Shown here one piece after another: positions 11,701-22,100 of a stretch of 64,000 nt of DNA. The position numbers and the translations under genes are program-made. The stretch's first letter is position 1. Every line of letters starts with the position of its first letter. Below the pieces are notes generated by a model. The model saw nothing but the letters and a program-made list of their open reading frames with translations. It searched no databases and was not told the origin of the DNA. Source of the DNA: Diphasiastrum complanatum (Eukaryota; Streptophyta; Lycopodiopsida; Lycopodiales; Lycopodiaceae); contig CM055096.1 of the NCBI GenBank assembly GCA_029204225.1, positions 63,765,240-63,829,239 of the forward strand. Direction: 5' to 3'.

Positions 11701-14700
11701 GATGTATCTCAATGTCTCATTGAGTCTTCAGTCATTTAAGTGTGTTGATTACCATTTTTTTATATTGTCATGGTATAGAGCTAGAATCATGAGCTAGAAT
11801 CATTGTCTAGACACTTGAACAACCTTGCTTTTCCTTCAAAAGAGGCTAGGAATAAAACCAAAAAACGAAAAACCCTAAAAACATTTCGCCGTTTCTTTTC
11901 GGACAAAGCCGATTCTTTCCCATTTCAAATGTGTTGTGAAAAGGCTTTTCTTCAAGCAGTTCAAGGCGTCTGCTGAAAATCAGACCCAAAAGAAGATCAA
12001 AGCTCAAAACTTATCTATAAGGGATAAAAATCCTGGTATACTAACGTGTTTTGAAACTATTAGTTGAAACTCACAAGGGATTTGGTTCTAAAGTAAGTTT
12101 ACATAGTTTCTTATCATGGTGGCAAACGATAGGTTCAATGTTACAGGTGGCAGTTGTAACAAGCTAGTTGGGAAGTTCAATTAGGAAAGCAAGTTCAACT
12201 CCAAGAAGGAGATTGGTTCATCAACATATATTTTTGTACGTGGACACAACAAGCAAGGTATCATTCTACTTTTAATGAATTTGAGAAAGACAAAGTTACC
12301 AAGAAGCAATCTAAAGCTTTGTATTGGTTTCAATCCCAAGTACAAAACTCCAAGACGTCTTGTTGTTTTGAAATGTTTGGTTTTTATCCAAGTAATAGTA
12401 GCAAGTTTATGTAGTAGAGACCTGCTTATCTATCTACATTGATATCACTTGACATTTAAGATAGGTCAAAGAGATTGTCAAGTAAATTCTTGGAAAGCAT
12501 CCAAGTCATAGTTGCTTGTTCATATGGTGGTTCAAAACTTGTCTTGAAATCATTAATATGTTGAAGATCGGTTCTATTAGTAGGTCTAGTTTGAGTTGAA
12601 GATGAATACTATTTATGATAATCTTTTCTACAAGTTTTTGAATATATCCAAGTTCAAGATCTATCATGCAGTAGATTTTGTTGTTTCCAATAAAATTTGA
12701 AAGCTAAGGTTGTTGATTTGCCTTTGAAAATCAACGTTGATTAGCTTGTGAAAATCAACTGACAAGGTTGTGTAGCCTCATAAAAACAATGCAATTCATT
12801 TGTTGAATCAATGGGTTATTGATTAGCCTCAAAAAATCAATATTATGTCTTCATCAAAGAAGCACAAAGCCTTCATCGAGGAGCAGGTCCTTTCATCAAC
12901 AGGGTGGAGAAGTATCATCTTTAATCTCTAATGGATGATTTTGGTGTAGGGATGCGTTGGGACAAGATTTAGGATAAATGTCTTGTGATGGAGATATTTG
13001 AATCTAGTGTTTCCCAAATCGCGGCTCGTTGGCAAACGAACAAAAAAATTCGTCGAAAATCGATTGGGTCAATTTGAATCGGAAAGAATCGGAACCAAAA
13101 AAAAAAAATTTAAATTCAACATCTAAAAAATATAGATATTTTTTTAGCATTATATCTAAAATGCAAAAAAAAAATGTCAATTCTTTCCGATTCTTTTGGA
13201 AGGGACCCGGTTCAGAACTACAATTCATGCCGATTCATCCAATTCTGAAAACGTCAATTCTGAACCGAGCGGAAACACTACTTCAATCTCTTAATAAACA
13301 GGAAGATGGATGAATGCATATACATTGGTTGAAAAGTTTGCATATGCATTTGACATGGTGCCAAATCGTATTCTTGATGAACTTGGCAAAAGCAGTGATG
13401 AAATATATGTCATATTGATGTAACTTCTAAGTTGGAATGTAATGTTAAGGCAAGTGACTATACGTGTGAGCTAGAGGTAGGAGATTCTATGGAGAGGGTA
13501 CTATCAAGTACTTTGTGTGAAAAAGTTATTTGAGGAGGAAACATCAAACACTTTGTGTGAGGAAGTATCGCATACTCTATATCTTTCTATTGGGGATGAT
13601 CTATTACTTGCAAATCCCATTTGGTTCATGGATGACATTTTATTTCTATCATTGTTGGAGAGTGGGTGTTATGTTAGTCCTAACATGAATGCAAACATGG
13701 AGTGTTATCAATAGTATTCAAATGAACTATTCAAATGAACATCCAAGGAAGTAAATCATCTAAGTCCATCACAAGTGGTATCTTATGAGTACCAGGAGAA
13801 TTGAAGTGAATTCAATTTAGGAATCAAAACAAGTAGAGCCAACTACTTATGAGGTACAATTTTCTCACATGGGTGGTGATGCAGGAGCTTTGGAGAGCAT
13901 ATGTGTAGATTCTTTTTTATTGTTGTGATGATGCTATGGCAATCAAAGACTTACATTTTCGTTATGGATGTTGGTGAGATCTCTACTTGGAAGATGTTCA
14001 AAGACACCAAGGGAGTCAATTCTCAAGCAGTAATGTTCTTAAAGTTACAGCAAAGGTTATCATGTCCACATTATTTGATTCAGGGGGAGTGATATTATTC
14101 GATCCAAGGAGAGTCAAAGAAACATGTGATATGCTACACTCATGGTCACACATATAAACTAAGGGACATGAATACAAAAGCAAGGCACTGGAAACTCACA
14201 TGAAGCAGATACGCAGGAGCTCTACATCGAGTAATGAAGATATGTGGATTACACAATCATGGATCTTACATCAAAGTTGAGAATCTTCATTACATGATTG
14301 TCGCAGAGGATACTCGTATATATGTATGCTATGCATAGATGTTATTAACAATGTAAGCAATAAGCCAGAGTGTTGAAAGTAATGTTTGATTGTTACCCCT
14401 GAATGTTTGATTAGGACATTTAAGGTCAAGCCTACATGCTATGCGTAAGGGTCTATTTTTGGTAGTGAAAAACTTGGACTTAGGCATAAGTCAAGTTAAG
14501 ACAAACTAGAGTCAGACCTAAGTCAAAGGTTGACTAGGGCATATGCATATGCACATTCATGAGAAGAGTGACAAGTGTACACATGAAAAGGCAAGTAAGA
14601 AGCATAGTCATGCATAGGGTTAGTCTATCATGGCTAGATGATAGCTATTCTCATATGACCTATTTTTAGTAGTTAAATCGAATTTTATTTGTACATACAA

Positions 14701-17700
14701 TCGCATATATTAGATGCTTATTAGTTGGACACCATCTTTGGAGTGGCTCTATCCAAATCATTGTGTTGGTGCACTTGTTGCTTGTGGGTGTGTGAGTGCT
14801 AATATGGTTAGTCCAATGCATTTTAGGAAATCATGAACTTTCAACATGGTGTTAAAACAATATGTTCCCTAGAGAATTAAAATTAAAAAACCCCAGCACG
14901 ATTCTAGTCAGTTACAAGATGTAACAAGAATACAAAATGTAAAAAATAACTAAAGGGCTCAAAGTGCCAACGATATAATTAATGATACATCTCTCATTGT
15001 AATTTGTGTTATCTTTCTAGTACCAATGTTTCATGGGGTCATTTCGTACGTCGTTTTGTTGAAAGGAGAGGTTCAGTTTTGAAACGAGAAAATTTTTAGG
15101 GTTTTTTTTTTTGAAAATATGTTTTTATGGTTTAGACCATAGTTGCACAAAATCGCGATTTTGGGACTGAGCGTTTCGGAAATCGCGTTTCTGAGAAACG
15201 CGATTCTCAACCTAGAATCGCATTCCAGAATTGTGCAAAAAAAAAAATCAATAAATTAAAAATTTTGAACACCTCTTCACGGCTAGAATCGCGCCAGCCG
15301 TGGAGGCATCTACTCAGCGATACGGAGATGGTGTGCACGGTGCCAGGGGGATCTGAGATTCGTGGAGATCGAAACGATCAGTTTTCGATTTTTGGTAAGT
15401 GTAGGCTTGTTTTTTTGCAAGTGTTGACATTGAGCTGTAGGCAACCAAATCAAGCGTAGTTTGGCTCTAGACCACCTTTCTTCATGCCCCCGGTGATTCA
15501 TACGGGGTCAGTTTCAACCATTACGGCACACCTTGCGAGATTTGAACACCAAAATCCAAATGCTTGTTTTTTTTTTGCCATTTTCATAAAATGGCTTCTG
15601 GGGAACCGATTCAGGTGATGTCTGAGCCTAGAATGCATTTCCACATGCCCGCACAGACTCCTGTGACCTCCGTTCTGCCCGTCTACGTCTGTAGCACAAA
15701 TTTCAATTTTCTTGCCCTAATTCCATGTTTTTTAGGGTTTAGGATTAGAGCATCGTGCAAGCATCCGCCAGTAGCGTGGTTTAGGCCTGCACTGGACTCC
15801 TAGATGCCTGCAAGGACTCTCATGCTAGCGTTAGTCGCCCGTTTTCGCTCGCACTGGAATTATTCCATCCCTCGCTCTGTCTCGTGTGTTTTCTGGCACT
15901 TGCTAGAATCAATGTGACGCGTGCTCGGATGTGTTCAGCTCTGTTTTAGGCTGGTAATGTTTTTCAATGCAGTATGTTTTCTTCTACTGAACGGTTGTTT
16001 GCTTGTTTTTGTTCGTAGGTTTGATCTCGTGTGGACACGATACCGGTGCAGAGCAGAGGCCTTTGGGGCGAGGTTGAGCTTACTGAGGGGGATGTGGCTA
16101 CACACCATGGCTTGGGAGTCCATACATGGAGATGCTTGCATTGTGGTGGTCTCTTCACAGGATCACTTACCAGGGTTAGGGCTCACTTACTGAGGGTCAG
16201 AGGGCCGGGTGGGCGGGCATTGGGCATATCTGATTGCCCCAGGATTTCCGATGAGGAGAGAGAGAGGTTGTCTATTATGTACGGGCACGGTGCTGCATCA
16301 CAGGTTTCTGGACAGGGACAGGGACAGAGACAGGGACAGGGAGCAGGAGCAGCTACAGGTTCACAGGCAGGGGTCACAGGTATGCAGGCACGGCCTACTA
16401 CGGGTGCAAAGCCTAGTACAGCATGTTCTGGGCAGGGTTTAGGTGCAGTGCATGGTCCAAGCGGTGCCACTCCAGTTCCACCCGCAGCAGCAGGGCTTAC
16501 TTCAGAGGGGAGAGCGTCACATGAGCAGGTTGGATCAGCAGCAACGGGTCCTTCTCGTCCCTCCTCTTCTTCGGCGGCAGATGCAGCACATGGTTCGACA
16601 GGTCCTCCCAGAGAGAGTGATACACCCACAGATCAGCCATCCGGTTCGCGTGTTAGACCACAAGCGCCATGTGCACAGCACAGAGAGGTTAGGCCCAGAC
16701 AACAGACCCTTGATCGATGCGGGTGGCAGAGAGAGCAGCATGCCCGGTGCACTCGACTTGCTGGCCAGTTCTTTTACGAGTGCGGCATTTCCTTTGCTGT
16801 TGTTGACACTTGGGTGTTTAGAGAGTTTTGCGCACAGATGGCAGCCGTGGCTGCTACATGGACGCCTCCCAGCCGAGAGGCATTGCGAGGCAGGATGCTT
16901 CATCAGGAGGAGGAGACCATTACGCGGGAGCTGAGTTCCATTCTCTCAGCTTGGCAGATGTAAATACTTTGTTTCCATAAACCCATTGCATGCGTTTAGG
17001 GTTGACTCGTGGCGCATTTTTTGCATCAATGTCTTGGTTTCTTGCCCGCTTGGCACAGTATTCCTACGTGGCGTGGATGCCACTCGAGGTGGTGATGCCA
17101 TCGCAGCCGATTTTATATGGGAGGTTATCAGAGATGTTATTGTTGACATTGGAGTAGAGCATGTGGTTCAGGTTGTCACGGACAACGCTTCGAACTGCAA
17201 GCAGATGGGAGAGATTTTGACGAGGGAGCCCTAGCATTGTGTGGACACCTTGTGCTGCGCATTGCATAGACTTGCTCATCCATGACCTGTGTGCACTTCC
17301 ATGGATCAGAGAGGTATTGGTTTCTCCATTTGCTATGCTATCTTGATTGACACCTGCTCCATGCTGCTAAACACATCTCAACTACTGTCTAAATTTTTCA
17401 CTAGATGTCTGTGTTGCAGGTCACTTCTACGGCCATGCGCCTGGTCACTTTTTGTTGCCAGGAAGAGGCGTGTGCTAGCCCTATTCCGCACCTTCTCGCA
17501 CCTGAACCTGAAGAAGCCAGCACCCACACGCTTTGCCTTTTACTTTTTGGTGCTAGAGCAATTAGTATTAGTGAAGGACGCATTGCGGCGGATGGTTTCC
17601 AGCGAGTCCTTCCAAGAGTTCATGGACGTCCCACATGCGGCGTTTTTCCGGTCCACTGTGTTTGGTGAGCCGTTCTGGAGAGATGTTGAGGAGATTACTG

Positions 17701-18932
17701 GGGTCCTTCTACCCATTTTCAAAGTGTTGCGCCTGGTAGATTGTGAGGGGTGCACTCTCGGCCTCATTTACGAGTTCATGGACCGCATCGGCGAGGGGAT
17801 TCAGATGTCAACCTTGGTCGAGCACAGGTATGACTCTTCAGTGTCTAGTTTGTTGTTTCTCACTCAAGTTTGATTCGATTCTTTTATGCTATGGCAGCTA
17901 TGGTTACATGATTGTTGTGATTTGCCTACTGCAGGAGGCGCGAGATCTCACGTATCTGGGAGGCCAGATGGGACTACTTCCATCGACCCATCCACGCCGT
18001 AGCCCACATATTGCACCCCTTGTGGCGCGAGACTCGGGATCGGGACGATCGGGAGCTGCACCGGGGATGGGTGGAGTACACGGAGCGCATATGGCCTGGA
18101 CTAGGTACGTGTGATAAATTGCTTGGTAGGCTAAGTACCGCAGTAGTGACTGTAGTGTGCTCATTGCTAGTGTGTGAATTCAAGAGGACTTACACGAGCC
18201 ATGTTTTTTCTTCTGCCAACAGGTCCAATGCTCACTAACATTGCATACCAGCTGCTGATCTTTGAGCGCTACCAGTTTCCTTTCGATGGAGAACAGAGTC
18301 GGCGGAGGGAGGATATGTTGAGGCCTGTTTCATGGTGGGGCTACCATGGGCGCGGCACACGTGACCTGCGACGACTAGCCGAGAGAGTCCTTGCACAGGA
18401 CTGTTCAGCAAGAGCTTGTGAGCGAAATTGGAGCACCTGGGCCTTGTATCACACGCAGAAGAGGAACAAGTTGTCATCGGCCAGGCATCATCACAGTGGG
18501 TAGGGCCATCCCAGGGCGTTGGATCACAGCCACCTAACACACAGACACGCAGGGGTAGACACAGGGGTGGGGGCAGGCAGAGGGGGGGCGGAGGAGGGGA
18601 GAGAGGCAGAGGCAGAGGTAGAGGCAGGGGGAGGATCCAGAGCCAGAGCACGCAGCAGAGAGCCAGAGCACATGGCAGAGCCAGGGCCACACCACGGCAT
18701 ATGGCTCCCTCCAGTTCTAATTCATCTACAGACCCTTGGGATCTGCAGTCAGGCACAGATTCAAATGATGGTTCCTACCATGACTCTGACGAGCCTTAGT
18801 TGTGTAGTTTTCATTATGTTCATGGAACATCATTGTACTCCATTTTGGTGCCATGTGGCCCGATATTATATATTACAATGATCCTATTCACAGCAGTGTA
18901 ACAATTCAGTACTGTTCTTTGAGAGAGAGAGA

Positions 18933-18997
<65 letters not shown>

Positions 18998-19140
18998 TAT
19001 GGTTGAAAAACGATTCCATATGGTTGAAAAATGCTTCAGTACGGTTCAGGACGATGCAGTATGGTGATTGGTTCAAAACACTTAGCATGGTTTTTGTTTA
19101 GCATGATTCATTTTTGTTTAGTTTGTTGGATCTGAGAGAG

Positions 19141-19176
<36 letters not shown>

Positions 19177-22100
19177 GGAGTTAAATTTTGGGGCATCATG
19201 TTTTTTTAATAATGCACCTGGGAGTTAAAGCGTAAACCTAGGAGTTAATGCACCTAAACTAGACCATCTTGCACCCGAAACGTTCGACAAAATACACAGT
19301 AATTATGCTCTTAATTAGAGCTTTCACCTGATACCCATATTGCACAAAAAAAACCCAAAAAAAAAAAAAAAAATTAAAAAACGTTTTTGGAAAAAAATTC
19401 CATATTTCCGAAATGCGTTTCAGAAACGCAGTGCAACTATGGTTTAGACATGTCATAGAAAGATTAGTACCAAGTAGATACATCCAATTTCATGAGAATG
19501 CTCTAGAGAATGCAATTTCAAGAGGAGAAACTATGTACGGTCGCTTTCCTCAATCAATTACTGATATTGTCATGGATAGGTAATAGGTTTAAGGTTATTA
19601 GGTTGCGAGAATATGTTCATGCCAGCACAAAGCTTATGGCCCTTGAGAAATCATGCTCAACTGCATTCAGGAAGTATGCAAAGACACGACCATTATCATC
19701 TTTAGAGTCCTGTAAGAGAGCAAGAAGTTCAGCTCGTGAGGGTTTGCATGCCCATTGCCACATGGTAGTACTAAGTAGGTACTCGATAACATGTCAACAT
19801 TGAACAATGACACTTCTATGCCCAATGCCCATTGCCTAGACCTTATCTTATAAACCCTAGCCCTAATTTGGGCCCTATCATCTATGGGACCACATAAATA
19901 GGTGATCATATTGTATCTTGTAGAAACTAGATACCGCATAGAGTCCATACATATTACAAGACTAAGTTGAAAGCTTAGTTCACAATGCTCAATGACAAGT
20001 TGCTTCAAAGTTCAAACGTAGAGATTTGTGACATGAGTCGTGACCAATTCCAACTTACCAATGACCAAAAAATTGAAATACGAATTACAATTTACAATTT
20101 AAATTAATCACGATTCATCGTAACTTATAAGGTATAGTACATAAAAGACAGTCCATACATGATACTACATAGATGATAGTAGTAAGTACACACTTGAATA
20201 CTTCAAAGTTGACTCATGAGTCAGGATACATGCACAAATTACATCCAAGAACTTCCATAAACTATAAATAGTAAAGTTATCAACTATACAATGTACTGAC
20301 CATTGACAAACCAAAAATTACAATTCAAGAGACAAAAGTTTAGAATTTAGTCTTGACTCTTTAAAGTAAAAGCATAAATAACAAGAGTTTCAAGCGTACC
20401 ACATAGCCTCCCAACTCAAACATGAGACCTCATGAGTCATTTGTATAACTACTATGCTAGAGCCTAGAATATGCTACTATACTGAGTACTGAGTGCTTCC
20501 GAAGCTGTCGTCCTGGGGGTACTAGCATGGCCTCAAGCTCAGGGTCATCCTCCCCATCATGAGGCTCACCCTCATCCTCACCCTCAATGGCGGATTCCTC
20601 ATCTAAGTCAAAGGGACTCTCAGAGGTGTCTGAGTCCCCAACTGGATGGCTCAAACCCTCTCCTACGTCGCTAAGGACTCCCGATGGAGTAAAGCATACA
20701 CATCCTCCTCCTCTTGTGATCTTGGTGGACAGTACGGAACCCTTTCCACATCGATATCATCGTTATTAACCTATGGAATTAAACCAAGATCTCGATTCTT
20801 AGTACTTCAAAAGAATAGAAAATTCAAACGTTGAAGCCTAAAGGTTCTTAGTCTAGACAATAGACACATCATTGTAGACTCTAGAGAATTCAGACTACCT
20901 GTATGTGCTCCCTGTTCGCCCTTAGCTCTTCAGAAATAATAAGTTAGCATGCACAAACACCAACCTCTCCAGTTGCCGAAATCAAGGCCCTCGGTCCTGA
21001 ACATTCAACATTCAACATACATTGTACGAAATAGCAAATACTAAGATGTAAACTGAAACAATGAAGTTTGTTAAATTAAATAACAAGTTAATCTGCGAAT
21101 ATATTAGTGTTATGTCTGAAATACTACCCAACGTAACAAATAAGATATGCAGCTTGTAACCCTATGAGAGCCCACAACCACAAATTCTTAGACCATCAAC
21201 TTCATCATGCATAGCATGTACCTTTCTTGACCTTTTGGCAAAAATCAAATGTACTCTATCAGCTAAACAACTAGTCTCTGAAACATCAACCATCAATGAT
21301 GAAGGCTTGCAGGCTTCTTCATATGCTTCTTTGACACATGAGAGACTACAAGTTAGGGTTGGGGGGGCAATAATCATGATTTGGCTCATAGGTGTTTTAA
21401 ATAAATGCTAACTATTAAATGATGAACTCAATATCCCAAAGTATATGGTCCAAATGACAAGTTGCAAATGTGGATTAACTATCCTATTCATGATATATGG
21501 CCGATAACTTCAATTATCTTGTTGAATCAATGCCACCCATTAGCCTAAATCTAATCTATGTTGAATCCAAGTCCAAACTATTCTCCAAATAATGATTGAG
21601 CTAACAAAAAGGCATGCATGCCTAGATGTTGATCTAGAGCTCCAACTAAGGCTACTTGTGAAACTACGTATGTAACTAGCTACTAGTGCCCAATTGCTTG
21701 GGTTCAATCAAGTGCCACTCAACTGAATTCTAAAACTTTAATAAATAAATGTGGAACCTAGGGCCCAAATAACCTGATCAAGTGTCAAAATATCAAAAAA
21801 AGGCCATCGGACCAAATAAAGCCAAAGGCCAAAGGCCAAATAACTACCAACCATATGCTTGTATTGTCATTTGTGTCTGGCAACAAGCCCTGTCTTTTGA
21901 AGTGGCAATGGAATTTTAAACCCGAAGCCGTTGGATTTTCAAGATTTTGACACACTTGCATCACCAGCATGGAAATTTTTCTAAGTGGCAGCTTTCAACA
22001 AATGGCCAACATCCATGTGCTCAGGCATAGAATATAGTGTCCCTTCACTTGGCATCAAACAACATCACAAGACCCAACTTTACAATGTTAATCTGCGTCA

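Larger units (their letters stand above)
15138..19441. mobile_element. Full-length hAT transposon in DLH intron 2
   Basis: 4304 bp with perfect 11-bp TIRs CATAGTTGCAC / GTGCAACTATG and an exact 8-bp target duplication GTTTAGAC (15130-15137 and 19442-19449), the hAT signature. Subterminal GCGATT/AATCGC repeats lie at both ends. The interior has higher GC than the surrounding intron and carries a BED/DUF659/hAT-dimerisation transposase gene in sense (+), opposite to the host DLH gene. (GA)n tracts lie near the 3' end. The perfect TSD and TIRs indicate a fairly young insertion. The element is the likely relative of the non-autonomous copies at 9401 and 7657. Confidence 0.95.

Noticed and set aside
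16183-16934. Overlapping frames of 122-163 codons within the hAT transposase
   Set aside because: Shadow frames of the GC-rich BED/linker exon; the BED finger and DUF659 signatures are only in the 16031 frame.
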